In this document: positions 21,247 to 29,568 of the stretch, in pieces
How positions within the stretch are numbered: the stretch's first letter is position 1
Layout of the letters: every line of letters begins with the position of its first letter
Assembly: GCF_000299935.1 (NCBI RefSeq)
Contig: NZ_AMRL01000004.1
Span: 62,001-126,000 of the forward strand
DNA: 64,000 bases
Direction: 5' to 3'
Source: Oceanibaculum indicum P24
Lineage (GTDB): Bacteria; Pseudomonadota; Alphaproteobacteria; Oceanibaculales; Oceanibaculaceae
The notes under the pieces: model-generated
Databases searched by the model: none
What the model was told of the DNA's origin: nothing
Seen by the model: the letters and a program-made list of their open reading frames with translations, nothing else
Program-made: the position numbers and the translations under genes

Positions 21247-21750
21247 ATGAAGCTCAACGATTACCTGACAGTTGTCGCGCAAAGCGCGCCCAACGACTGG
21301 ACAGTCAGCAAGGTGCCGACCTTCATGTACCGGCTCGTGCCGACCAGGGGTGCGGACAACCGCACGCTCGACTTCGAGCTGCAGGAACACACCGCGCTCA
21401 TCATCTTCCGCCGCGACATCCGCTTCTCGATGGCGTTCGGCCTGGTACAGAACGCCAACTTCAACGATGACTGGGCGACCAACTTCCCGAACAAGCGGGC
21501 GCAGAGCGTGCTGCTGGACTTCCTGTTCGGCGGCGCCATGGTGTTCCGCGACACGCTGATCGCCGTGGATGGGTGGAAGTGCCTGCTGCCGCAGCCCTCA
21601 GCCGAGCAGATCGAATCGCCGTTCCAGATACCCGAGAAGCAGCACGCCATCGCCAAGCTGGTGCACGGGCTGGTCGGACCGAACACCAATTTCGAGACCT
21701 ATTTCCAGCGCTGCGGCATGCGTGTCGCGAAAACGGACTGGCCGGCCTGA
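21247..21750 (+). CDS. Protein of unknown function
   Basis: 167 residues, no family recognised. There is no signal peptide or membrane helix. It is rich in aromatic residues (DWATNFPN, FLFGGAMVFRD, NFETYFQRCGM) and looks like a compact cytoplasmic domain. It ends 43 bp before the response-regulator gene on the same strand, so the two may be co-transcribed. The codon use agrees with its neighbours. Confidence 0.65.
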   Translation: MKLNDYLTVVAQSAPNDWTVSKVPTFMYRLVPTRGADNRTLDFELQEHTALIIFRRDIRFSMAFGLVQNANFNDDWATNFPNKRAQSVLLDFLFGGAMVFRDTLIAVDGWKCLLPQPSAEQIESPFQIPEKQHAIAKLVHGLVGPNTNFETYFQRCGMRVAKTDWPA

Positions 21751-21793
21751 TCACCGCGCCAGCCCTCCCGCAACACGGAGCCCCCTCCCCGCG

Positions 21794-22858
21794 ATGAGCT
21801 ATCGTCTCGACCGCCTGTCGATCCTGCTGGTGGAAGACAGCGACATCATCCGGAAGCTGCTGTTCAGCATCCTGCGCTCCCTGGATGTCGGCCAGATCCA
21901 CACCGCCCGGAACGGCCAGGAGGCCATCGATTTCCTGGTGTCGCGGTCGCGCAGCGGGTTGCCGGGACAGGCACCGGTCGATCTCATCCTCAGCGATCTA
22001 GTCATGTCCCCGACCGACGGTGCCATGCTGCTGCGCTGGGTGCGACGCTCCGACGATTCGCCGGACCGGTTCATGCCCTTCGTGATGATCAGTGGCGCAG
22101 TGGACCGCAAGCGCGTGCAGGAAGTGCGCGACCTCGGCGTCAGCGAGTTCCTGGCCAAGCCCTTCTCCATCGCCGCCGTCGCCGCGCATCTGCAGGCCGC
22201 CATCGAAAATCCCCGCCAGTTTGTCCTGACACAGGATTATTTCGGGCCAGACCGGCGGCGGACCAGCCAGGAATATGAGGGGCCGGACAAGCGCATCGCC
22301 AAGAAGAACGAGGTTGCCGTGCTGTATTCCGCGCGGTCTCTGCGTTCCGTGCCTGGCAATACGAAATGCTGGATCTTCCGGCTGCCCAACCGGGTGAAGG
22401 ACAAGGTGCTGGCGCTGGGCGGCTCGCTGGAAGGCGGCATTGATCCATCGCTGCTGCGCGCCGCGGAACAGCAGATCCAGAAGATGGAAAGTGATTATGC
22501 CGACTGGGTGCGCGACTACGCCAGGCAGCTTCAGGCGCAACACGAAATCGCCCTGAAGGACCCGGGCATGGCCTGGAAGCCGCTGCGGGAGATGAACCTG
22601 ATCGCACACGAGTTGCGTGGCCAGGGATCGACCTTCGGCTATCCGCTGATCACCACCTTCGGGCGCTCGCTTTATGAGTACACGGCGCTCGACAAGGACA
22701 CCACGGGCGTCAGCCCGGAACTGCTGGAGCTGATCAAGGCGCATATCGACGGGTTGCGCGCGGTAATCGGCGACAAGGTGAAGGGCGATGGCGGCGCCAT
22801 CGGCAAGGAACTGGTCAGGATGCTGCAGATCGCGGTGAAGAAGTACAAGGGCGGGTAA
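21794..22858 (+). CDS. Response regulator: REC domain plus Hpt-like C-terminal domain
   Basis: 354 residues from MSYRLDRLSILLVEDSD; upstream in-frame codons overlap the previous gene and are rejected. Residues 1-135 form a receiver domain: acidic pair E15/D16, phospho-acceptor Asp68 (LILSDLVM), Ser100 and Lys122 (AKPF). A linker holds the duplicated motif FGPDRRR (150-156) and EGPDKRI, found in some alphaproteobacterial regulators. Around 270-290, LIAHELRGQGSTFGYPL resembles an Hpt domain, with His272 as a candidate phospho-acceptor. There is no DNA-binding or enzymatic output domain. No histidine kinase is nearby, so its partners are unknown. Confidence 0.85.
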   Translation: MSYRLDRLSILLVEDSDIIRKLLFSILRSLDVGQIHTARNGQEAIDFLVSRSRSGLPGQAPVDLILSDLVMSPTDGAMLLRWVRRSDDSPDRFMPFVMISGAVDRKRVQEVRDLGVSEFLAKPFSIAAVAAHLQAAIENPRQFVLTQDYFGPDRRRTSQEYEGPDKRIAKKNEVAVLYSARSLRSVPGNTKCWIFRLPNRVKDKVLALGGSLEGGIDPSLLRAAEQQIQKMESDYADWVRDYARQLQAQHEIALKDPGMAWKPLREMNLIAHELRGQGSTFGYPLITTFGRSLYEYTALDKDTTGVSPELLELIKAHIDGLRAVIGDKVKGDGGAIGKELVRMLQIAVKKYKGG

Positions 22859-22864
22859 GCCCCC

Positions 22865-23599
22865 TCAATCCGCGTAGTCAGGCGCTTCCCGTTCCAGAAT
22901 CCGCTTCAGTGCCTGGAAATGCAGCTGGGCATTAAGCCGTTCGCCCTCGATCTGCTCGCAGGTCATGGCGGCAACCTGCGGATCGATCGGCTTCAGCGGC
23001 CGCCCGGTGGACATCGCCAGTACCTGATGCTGGCAGGCTCGCTCCAGGTAATAGAGATCATCGAAGGCATCTGCCACGGTGGGACCGACCACGATCACGC
23101 CGTGATTGGCCAGGAACAGCACGCGCTTGTCGCCCAGCACCTCGGCGATGCGGAAGCCTTCATCGAAATCCAGCACCAGCCCGTTATACTTGTCGTCATA
23201 GGCGATCTGGTCGAGATAGCGCAGCGCATTCTGGCTGACCATCTCCAGCCGACCTTCCTGAACCAGGCACAGCGCCGTGGCATAGGGCATGTGGGTGTGC
23301 AGCACGCAGGTCGCCTGCGGATTGGTGCGGTGGATCGCCGAATGGATGTAGAAGGCGGTCGGCTCCGGCGGGTGGTAGCCGCCATGCGCCTTCCCCTCCG
23401 CATCCAGGGTGCACAGGTCGCTGGCCCGGATCTCGGAGAAATGCAGGCCATGCGGGTTGATCAGGAACCGGTCCGTCTCGCCGGGAATCGCCAGGCTGAA
23501 ATGATTGCACACGCCTTCGTGGAAATTCATCCGCGCGGCCCAGCGGAAAGCGGCGGCGAGGTCGATCCTGGCCTGTTCTTTCTGGTCGATGATCGGCAT
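22865..23599 (-). CDS. Class II aldolase/adducin-family protein
   Basis: 244 residues. The zinc-binding histidines H101 and H103 (VLHTHMPYA) and H166 (LANHGVIV) match the family, and an acidic residue at 79 (EPTAFYIH) fits the catalytic position. Family members are fuculose- or ribulose-phosphate aldolases or related decarboxylases. This group, with RWAARMNFHEGVCNHFS at the N-terminus, is usually of unknown substrate. It is convergent with the response-regulator gene (6 bp between stops) and has no sugar-metabolism neighbours. Confidence 0.85.
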   Translation of the reverse strand: MPIIDQKEQARIDLAAAFRWAARMNFHEGVCNHFSLAIPGETDRFLINPHGLHFSEIRASDLCTLDAEGKAHGGYHPPEPTAFYIHSAIHRTNPQATCVLHTHMPYATALCLVQEGRLEMVSQNALRYLDQIAYDDKYNGLVLDFDEGFRIAEVLGDKRVLFLANHGVIVVGPTVADAFDDLYYLERACQHQVLAMSTGRPLKPIDPQVAAMTCEQIEGERLNAQLHFQALKRILEREAPDYAD

Positions 23600-23706
23600 G
23601 GAGGCCTTCCGGAATGTATGGCGGGCGGGAGCGTCTGTCCCGACAGGGGCAGTCTAGCGTTGCGCAGTGGGGGCAGGCAACGCTACGTCTTGGGCACGAT
23701 ACACGG

Positions 23707-24138
23707 ATGACGGCATTCATGACACACAGCAGCACCATCGCCTGGCGCCTGACGGCAAGCTACCGCAACCTGCGGCAGGCAGCAGCGCTGGTCAATCTCG
23801 ACCCGAATGCGCTGGTGGTAGCCGATTCCGCCGGCCTGGCCGCGAATGACGCGCTGCCGGCCAGCCTCGATTGCCCCAGCTATTTCTGCGACAAGACGCA
23901 GTTCATCCTGATCCTGGCGGAGCTGGTGCGCGACGGCGTGAAATTCGATATCGCGCTGCATGAGATCGAGGCCGGCAGCGGCACCTCCCTCGCCTACGCC
24001 ACGCTGCACCCAAGGCTGGACGAGCGCACGCTGGCCATGCTGCGCGATCTGGACCCGGCGACAGCCGCGCACATGGCCGCAATGAACGACAGCATCGAGG
24101 CTGTGTTCGAACGGTTGCGCCAGCAGATTTCGGGATAA
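23707..24138 (+). CDS. Unknown protein
   Basis: 143 residues if the ATG at 23707 is used; an ATG at 23719 is also possible. It has no recognised family, signal peptide or membrane helix. It contains CPSYFCDKTQFILILAEL and a C-terminal helix AAHMAAMNDSIEAVFERLRQQ. It is divergent from the aldolase gene and ends 12 bp before the tRNA-Pro gene on the other strand. Confidence 0.6.
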   Translation: MTAFMTHSSTIAWRLTASYRNLRQAAALVNLDPNALVVADSAGLAANDALPASLDCPSYFCDKTQFILILAELVRDGVKFDIALHEIEAGSGTSLAYATLHPRLDERTLAMLRDLDPATAAHMAAMNDSIEAVFERLRQQISG

Positions 24139-24150
24139 TTGGGGGAAGAC

Positions 24151-24227
24151 TGGTCGGAGCGGCCGGATTTGAACCGACGACCCCTTGTCCCCCAGACAAG
24201 TGCGCTACCAGGCTGCGCTACGCTCCG
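24151..24227 (-). tRNA. tRNA-Pro(GGG)
   Basis: 77 nt including the encoded CCA (TGG at 24151-24153 on the plus strand). Acceptor stem CGGAGCG/CGCTCCG, discriminator A, D-loop AGCGCAGCCTGGTAGCGC, anticodon stem CTTGT/ACAAG around the loop CTGGGGG (anticodon GGG), and T-arm GGTTCAAATCC. All arms pair normally. Confidence 0.97.
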
Positions 24228-24240
24228 ACCGAGGACGCGG

Positions 24241-24269
24241 ACCATAGCCGCCATCGTCCTGCCGCGCAA
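24241..24269 (-). promoter_or_regulatory. Candidate promoter of tRNA-Pro
   Basis: On the minus strand TTGCGC (-35), 17 bp, TATGGT (-10), ending 13 bp before the mature tRNA 5' end. The match to sigma70 is moderate but position and spacing are good. Confidence 0.5.
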
Positions 24270-24303
24270 CGGTTTCAACGGGCAAGAAGCGCGATTTTCG
24301 CCG

Positions 24304-24831
24304 CTATTTCCGGGCCGCCTGCCGCAGCAGGCCGGACAGCTCCGTCAATTCCCGCATGGCGGCCTCAAGCTCCGCCCGGGCCGCTGGCGCAAGGACCGTC
24401 TTCTTCGTACCGGAGTCGGAGAAAAGATCGGCTTCTTCCGCCTCATCCTCGTCGCCAGACTCTTCAGAGTCCGCGGAAAAACCATCGGCTTCCAGCGACT
24501 CATCCTCATCCTCGCCGGACTCGTCGTCACCATCCTCACGGTGAATGCCGTCGCGCAACAGCCGCTGCACGCCCTTGATCGTATAGCCGTCCTTGTAGAG
24601 AAGCTCGCGGATGCGGCGCAGAAGATCGACATCCTCGGGGCGGTAATAGCGGCGCCCGCCGCCCCGCTTCATGGGCCTGATCTGCGAGAATTTGGTTTCC
24701 CAGAACCGCAGGACATGCGGCGGAACGTCAAGCTCCGAGGCGACCTCACTGATCGTCCTGAAAGCCGCGGCCGACTTGCCGCTGCCGCGTCGCCGCGCGG
24801 AGGACGGGCTGCTCACGGTTTCCACACTCAT
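24304..24831 (-). CDS. MerR-family transcriptional regulator
   Basis: 175 residues. The winged helix is at about 25-95: [22 protein letters not shown], then [14 protein letters not shown]. Residues 100-140 are very acidic (Asp/Glu/Ser), which is unusual for the family, and the C-terminal helix is [17 protein letters not shown]. No effector-binding cysteines are visible. It follows ihfA as in most alphaproteobacteria. The role is not established; it may regulate the adjacent fatty-acid genes. Confidence 0.9.
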   Translation of the reverse strand: MSVETVSSPSSARRRGSGKSAAAFRTISEVASELDVPPHVLRFWETKFSQIRPMKRGGGRRYYRPEDVDLLRRIRELLYKDGYTIKGVQRLLRDGIHREDGDDESGEDEDESLEADGFSADSEESGDEDEAEEADLFSDSGTKKTVLAPAARAELEAAMRELTELSGLLRQAARK

Positions 24832-24868
24832 TTCCCCCGGTCCGACACTCTGTCAGCCAAGAAGCCCC

Positions 24869-25180
24869 TCAGCCCCGTTTGCCGGTAAGCTGGGCGTTGA
24901 TCCGGTTCTTCAGCACATGCGACGGGCGGAAGACCAGGACACGGCGCGGCAGGATCGGCACTTCCTCCCCTGTCTTCGGATTCCGCCCGATCCGGCGTCC
25001 CTTCTGCCGGACAGAGAAGCTGCCGAAGGAGGAAATCTTCACCATCTCACCGCGTTCGAGGGCATCCGCCACCTCGTTCAGAACGGTCTCCACCAGATCG
25101 GCGGACTCGTTCCGCGACAGGCCAACTTCCTGATATACCGCTTCGCTCAATTGCGCACGGGTAACGGTCTTTTCGGTCAT
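24869..25180 (-). CDS. ihfA: Integration host factor alpha subunit
   Basis: 103 residues from [20 protein letters not shown], the correct IHF-alpha start. The HU/IHF fold is clear: [30 protein letters not shown], where the RNPKTG arm inserts into DNA. It bends DNA and takes part in recombination, replication and sigma54-dependent transcription. The longer open frame upstream overlaps fabH and is rejected. It lies between fabH and merR. Confidence 0.96.
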   Translation of the reverse strand: MTEKTVTRAQLSEAVYQEVGLSRNESADLVETVLNEVADALERGEMVKISSFGSFSVRQKGRRIGRNPKTGEEVPILPRRVLVFRPSHVLKNRINAQLTGKRG

Positions 25181-25292
25181 GCCATGCCTCCCCCAAGAAA
25201 GGACACGGTACCCTGACCGGATAAACCCGTCAATTACAAAGGGATGAGCCGGGTTTTTTAAGTGAGATTTAACATGAGCGGCGGCGGAGAAC

Positions 25293-26267
25293 TCAAACCC
25301 GCAGGAGGCCGGCTCCCCAGGCGAGGCCACCGCCAATCGCCTCCAGCACGACGAGATCGCCTTGCTTGATCCGGCCATCCTCCATCGCCTCGGCCAGCGC
25401 CAGAGGCACGGAGGCCGCCGATGTGTTGGCGTGGCGGTCGATGCACAGCACCACTTTGTCCTCGTCCAGGCCAAAGCGCTGGCGCATACTGTCGATAATC
25501 CGCTTGTTGGCCTGGTGCGGCACCAGCCAGTCAATATCGGACGCGTTCAGCCCGTTGGCTTCCAGCGCTTCCTCGATGACCGCGCCCAGCTTGGTCACCG
25601 CATGCTTGTAGACATGCTGGCCGACCATGCGCACATGCCCGACCGTGCGGGTCGAGGACGGACCGCCATCGACATAGAGGGCGTCATGCTCGCGCCCGTC
25701 GGAATGCAGGTGGGTGGATAGCAGCCCCCGGTCGCCGGACTTGCCTTCCGTCTGCTCCGCGGTCAGCAGCACAGCACCGGCGCCATCGCCGAACAGCACG
25801 CAGGTCGAGCGGTCTTCCCAGTCGAGAATGCGGGAAAAGGTCTCCGCCCCGATGACCAGCACGTTGCGCGCCTGCCCGGCCTTGATGAAATTGTCGGCAA
25901 CCGCCAGCGCATAGATGAAACCGGCGCAGACCGCCTGCACGTCGAAGGCGGCACCGCGCGTCATACCGAGCGCTGCCTGCACCTTGGTCGCCGTGGCCGG
26001 AAAGGTTTCGTCCGGGGTCGTCGTCGCGACGATGACAAGGTCGATTTCGTCCGCCGTCTTGCCGGCCACCGCCATCGCCTTGCGGGCGGCGCCAAGCGCC
26101 AGGTCCGAGGTCAGCTGGCCTTCTTCCGCAATATGGCGCTGGCGGATGCCGGTGCGCTGCACGATCCACTCGTCGGTGGTATCCACGCGCTGGGCCAGTT
26201 CGGCATTGGTAACGACGCGCGCGGGCAGGAAGCCGCCCCAGCCGACCAGACGAGACCGGTAGATCAT
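25293..26267 (-). CDS. fabH: Beta-ketoacyl-ACP synthase III
   Basis: 324 residues. The catalytic triad is visible: Cys114 in [10 protein letters not shown], His in [10 protein letters not shown], and Asn in [13 protein letters not shown]. It starts fatty-acid synthesis by joining acetyl-CoA to malonyl-ACP. Its ATG overlaps the plsX stop by one base (TAATG), so the two are coupled. RpmF, plsX, fabH, ihfA and merR make the conserved cluster. Confidence 0.97.
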   Translation of the reverse strand: MIYRSRLVGWGGFLPARVVTNAELAQRVDTTDEWIVQRTGIRQRHIAEEGQLTSDLALGAARKAMAVAGKTADEIDLVIVATTTPDETFPATATKVQAALGMTRGAAFDVQAVCAGFIYALAVADNFIKAGQARNVLVIGAETFSRILDWEDRSTCVLFGDGAGAVLLTAEQTEGKSGDRGLLSTHLHSDGREHDALYVDGGPSSTRTVGHVRMVGQHVYKHAVTKLGAVIEEALEANGLNASDIDWLVPHQANKRIIDSMRQRFGLDEDKVVLCIDRHANTSAASVPLALAEAMEDGRIKQGDLVVLEAIGGGLAWGAGLLRV

Positions 26268-27313
26268 TATATCGCTGCCGCCTTTTTCTCGTTCAGTTCC
26301 CGGGTCAGATTACCGATCTCGTCCCGGATGCGATCGATGAACCCCTGGCGACACAGATCGGCGGCCACGCCGATGGCGTTGGCGAAGCCGAATTCGTCCG
26401 TGCCGCCATGGCTCTTCACGACGATCCCGTTCAGCCCAAGGAACATCGCGCCGTTATAGCGCCGTGGATCGACGCGTTGCGACAGCCGCTTCAGGGCCGT
26501 CCGGCTCATCACATAGCCGATGCGGGCCATGAGCGAGGATTTGAAGCTTTCGCGCAGGAAGGTGGTGACCAGCTTCGCCATGCCTTCCGCCGTCTTCAAC
26601 GCGACATTGCCGGTGAAACCGTCGGTGACGATGACATCGACCGTACCGGCGCCGATATCGTCGCCTTCGATGAAGCCACGGAAATCGAGCGGAAGCGTCG
26701 TCGCCCGCAGGATTGCCGCCGCCGAGCGGATATGCTCATGGCCCTTCTGATCCTCGGCACCGACATTCAGCAGGCCGATGGTCGGCTTCGGCATGCCCAG
26801 CACGGCCCGCGCGAAAACGTCGCCCATGATGGCGAACTGCACCAGGTTGGCAGCGTCGCAATCGATGTTGGCGCCAAGGTCCAGCATCACGCTTTCGCCG
26901 CGCCGCGTCGGGAAAAAGGATGCGATCGCCGGACGGTCGATGCCGGGCACCGTGCGCAGCACGACCTTCGACAGCGCCATCAGCGCGCCGGTATTGCCAG
27001 CCGAGACCATGCCGGCGGCGCTGCCGTCGCGCACCGCCTCAATGGCCTGGCGCATACTGGTATCGCGGCTGTTGCGCAAGGCCACAGACGGCTTCACATC
27101 GGCGCTGACCACATCGGGCGCATGGCGGATTTCCGCCGCCTTGCTAAGCGCGCTGTTCTTCGGGATGAGAGGAGCAATCTCATCTTCCCGGCCAAAAATG
27201 AGAAACCGGAGATCGGGAAGGCGCTCAAGCGCGATCTCCGCTCCCCGGATCACCATTTCCGGCGCTTTGTCGCCACCCATGGCATCCAGGGAAAGCGTGA
27301 CACGAGCGCTCAA
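26267..27313 (-). CDS. plsX: Phosphate acyltransferase PlsX
   Basis: 348 residues. It makes acyl-phosphate from acyl-ACP, the first step of phospholipid synthesis with PlsY. Motifs: [10 protein letters not shown] at the N-terminus, [31 protein letters not shown] and [13 protein letters not shown]. The start is a TTG at 27313. GGGAGG eight bases upstream supports it, and no earlier in-frame start is better placed. Confidence 0.96.
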   Translation of the reverse strand: MSARVTLSLDAMGGDKAPEMVIRGAEIALERLPDLRFLIFGREDEIAPLIPKNSALSKAAEIRHAPDVVSADVKPSVALRNSRDTSMRQAIEAVRDGSAAGMVSAGNTGALMALSKVVLRTVPGIDRPAIASFFPTRRGESVMLDLGANIDCDAANLVQFAIMGDVFARAVLGMPKPTIGLLNVGAEDQKGHEHIRSAAAILRATTLPLDFRGFIEGDDIGAGTVDVIVTDGFTGNVALKTAEGMAKLVTTFLRESFKSSLMARIGYVMSRTALKRLSQRVDPRRYNGAMFLGLNGIVVKSHGGTDEFGFANAIGVAADLCRQGFIDRIRDEIGNLTRELNEKKAAAI

Positions 27314-27339
27314 AGGATCAGCCTCCCGTTCGGCAAGCC

Positions 27340-27516
27340 TTAGGCCGCCTCGGAAACCTCACGGCCCTTATAGTACCCGCACGACGAACAGACGTGATGC
27401 GGCAGCTTCGGCTCGCCGCAGTTCGGGCACTCGTTGGAGAGCTTCGCCGTGATCGAATCATGCGAGCGGCGCATGTTGCGGCTCGAACTGGATTTTTTCT
27501 TCTTCGGAACAGCCAT
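27340..27516 (-). CDS. rpmF: 50S ribosomal protein L32
   Basis: 58 residues, translated directly from the minus strand. It begins [20 protein letters not shown] and contains two CxxC zinc-binding pairs at C30/C33 and C43/C46 (CPNC, CSSC). Length and sequence fit L32 closely. It lies 26 bp upstream of plsX, the usual neighbour. Confidence 0.97.
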   Translation of the reverse strand: MAVPKKKKSSSSRNMRRSHDSITAKLSNECPNCGEPKLPHHVCSSCGYYKGREVSEAA

Positions 27517-27638
27517 GGGTCCGACTTTCTGAGCAATTCAAAGATGGATGGCAGACTTGCCTTATCGCGCGAGTCTGCGGAGCGCGCTTGTTTAGCTAAA
27601 AACCTGCCGCGCAGCAAGCCGTTCGCGCAGATGACGGG

Positions 27639-28214
27639 TTATTTTTGAATTTTACCCGCCAATTCCGCGAAGGGGTTGGCTTTGGCCAGCGGTTCATCCT
27701 CACCATTCAGGGTAACGCCACGCCGCCGCGCAGGCAATTCCGCGTCCGGCAGGCGCGGATACGGGTCGAGAAGCATGGCCAGCTGCTGCACAACTGCCTC
27801 TCCGGCATCGATCCGACCGTTCACGATGGGGTCCGGAATCTCCTCATCCTCAGCTTCGGCGAAGAAATCCAGCCCCTCCTCCATCGCGCGCTGCATCAGC
27901 TCGGCATCGCTCGGCGCGTTTTCGGAGAAATATTGCGTGAAATCCTCCTCGATCCGGACCGGCACCGGCTGCAGGCTGACCACGCAGCGTTGCGCCAGCT
28001 TGGCGGTCAGATGGCCTTCCAGCACGACGCCATCCGCCTTCTCGCGGAAGGCAAGCGTTGCCTCCAGCCGGTCCAGCGACATCAGGTCGAGGCGCTGGGC
28101 CAGGGCCTCGCGCTCGTGCGGTTCCGCCTTGATTTCCATGGACAGGCCGTTGCTGCCGATCCTGGAGACTGCAACCGGCCGGGAAAATTCCGGCTTTGCC
28201 TGTTCGGCACTCAT
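27639..28214 (-). CDS. YceD-family (DUF177) protein
   Basis: 191 residues. The family pattern is seen in RCVVSLQPVPVRIEEDFTQYF and in the acidic C-terminal half EDEEIPDPIVNGRIDAGEAVVQQLAMLLDPYPR. In E. coli and plants, members support 23S rRNA accumulation or ribosome assembly. It typically lies upstream of rpmF, as here. Its start overlaps the stop of the cytochrome chaperone gene (ATGA). Confidence 0.9.
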   Translation of the reverse strand: MSAEQAKPEFSRPVAVSRIGSNGLSMEIKAEPHEREALAQRLDLMSLDRLEATLAFREKADGVVLEGHLTAKLAQRCVVSLQPVPVRIEEDFTQYFSENAPSDAELMQRAMEEGLDFFAEAEDEEIPDPIVNGRIDAGEAVVQQLAMLLDPYPRLPDAELPARRRGVTLNGEDEPLAKANPFAELAGKIQK

Positions 28215-28786
28215 ATCTTTGCTCCTTCCGCCGCCGGTTGCCCGTCAAGCACAGGCGTCAGCGGCACGTGAGGTTCGCCCGCGTACAGCGCCTCCGCCGG
28301 CAATCCGGCGAAGAGGCCATCCAGCTGGCGCACAATGTCCGCCATGCGTGCCAGCACCGCCTCATCGGGCTTTACCGTGCCGTACAGGTTGCGGGACAGG
28401 GCGGTGACGAGCGCGCCAGCCCCCTCCTCCAGCGCCTTGTCATAGGCGGCGATCCGGCCATAGAACCCCTCGGCCATGCGCTTGATGCGCGGTGCGACGC
28501 CAAGGTCGCCGGCCCCCAGTTCGCGCAGGCTCTGGTCCATATCGGCGAACATGGTGTCGAACAGTTCTTGCGAGAACCGCGCGCTTGCCTCGCCCTCGCG
28601 GCGCAGGCGGCGCAGTGCCAGATAGACGAACAGTGACAGCATCTCGAAGCGGCCATCGACCGTGTCCGGCACGCCGAGCTCGGTGTAGAAGCGTGGTTCC
28701 CGCGCCAGAGCAACCAGCGCCAGATAGAGGCTGTCGGCGCTGTACCGCCGGCGTGCGGTCCTGCTGAAAAGCTTGCTGAAGGGCAT
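28211..28786 (-). CDS. Ubiquinol-cytochrome c chaperone (Cbp3/UQCC1-like)
   Basis: 191 residues from MPFSKLFSRTARRRYSADSLY; a longer frame with an ATG at 28828 is less likely. The family features are LYLALVALAREPRFYTELGVPDTVDGRFEMLSLF-like and the C-terminal DGLFAGLPAEALYAG. Cbp3 helps synthesis and assembly of cytochrome b of complex III in mitochondria; bacterial relatives are poorly studied. It is divergent from bamE. Confidence 0.88.
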   Translation of the reverse strand: MPFSKLFSRTARRRYSADSLYLALVALAREPRFYTELGVPDTVDGRFEMLSLFVYLALRRLRREGEASARFSQELFDTMFADMDQSLRELGAGDLGVAPRIKRMAEGFYGRIAAYDKALEEGAGALVTALSRNLYGTVKPDEAVLARMADIVRQLDGLFAGLPAEALYAGEPHVPLTPVLDGQPAAEGAKI

Positions 28787-28974
28787 GAACACTCGTTTCG
28801 TGTCGGCCAGGCCATTTCCCAGCGGCAAGATTGACAGCCGCGAAGGACGGTGCGAGTTTCTGCCCTATAAATCGCGTGACCCGGCCTGCAGGTCAAGCTG
28901 CCGTGGCAAATTTGCCAAGAGTGCCCTTGGGGGCTGTCTTCGGGCCTGCGGTATCGACAAACAGATCAGGCGTG

Positions 28975-29493
28975 ATGTTCAAGCTCAGCTCCCTTCCGAT
29001 TTTTCGTGCTTCCGGCAAGCGTTGCCTGGGCCTCGCCCTCGCCGGTGGCCTGACGGCCGCCACCATGGCCGGCTGTGCGCCAATCGTCGATACCCGCGGC
29101 CATATGGTCGACAGCGACCGCATGGAGACCGTGAAGATCGGCCAGAGCAGCCGTGAGCAGGTGCTGCAGTCCCTCGGCTCGCCCTCGGCTACGGCACTGT
29201 TCGACAATGAGAGTTGGTATTACATCGGCAAGCGCACCGAGACGCTGGCCTTCTTCGCGCCGGAGGTTCTGGAGCAGCAGGTCGTCATCATTCGTTTCGA
29301 CAATAACGGTGTCGTCAGCGGCATCGACCGGCTGGACAAAGAAAATGGCAATGAGGTGCAGCTCGTCCAGCGCACCACGCCCACGGCGGGCGCCGAAATG
29401 ACCTTCCTGCAGCAGATGTTCGGCAATCTCGGCCGGTTCAACGCTACCGATAATCGCGGTGCGCTGCCAAGCGGCGGTATCGGCCGGCGCTGA
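28975..29493 (+). CDS. bamE: Outer-membrane assembly lipoprotein BamE (SmpA)
   Basis: 172 residues. A signal peptide with the lipobox MAGC gives lipidated Cys34, followed by APIVDTRGHMVDSDRME and VKIGQSSREQVLQSLGSPSAT, the SmpA/OmlA core. It is expected to sit in the outer membrane as part of the Bam complex. The start at 28975 (MFKLSSLPIF) gives a proper lipoprotein leader; an earlier in-frame start would add a non-signal extension. A strong terminator follows. Confidence 0.92.
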   Translation: MFKLSSLPIFRASGKRCLGLALAGGLTAATMAGCAPIVDTRGHMVDSDRMETVKIGQSSREQVLQSLGSPSATALFDNESWYYIGKRTETLAFFAPEVLEQQVVIIRFDNNGVVSGIDRLDKENGNEVQLVQRTTPTAGAEMTFLQQMFGNLGRFNATDNRGALPSGGIGRR

Positions 29494-29520
29494 TCCCGGC
29501 AGTAGCTGGTACACAACGAA

Positions 29521-29548
29521 AAACGCCCCCGGAAATCCGGGGGCGTTT
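29521..29548. terminator. Bidirectional terminator between bamE and hppA
   Basis: AAACGCCCCCGGA, AA, TCCGGGGGCGTTT: a perfect 13-bp stem. A T run follows on the plus side (TTTCGCTTT) and an A run precedes it, so it can end both bamE (plus) and hppA (minus) transcripts. Confidence 0.85.
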
Positions 29549-29568
29549 CGCTTTAGAGGCTGGCGCTA

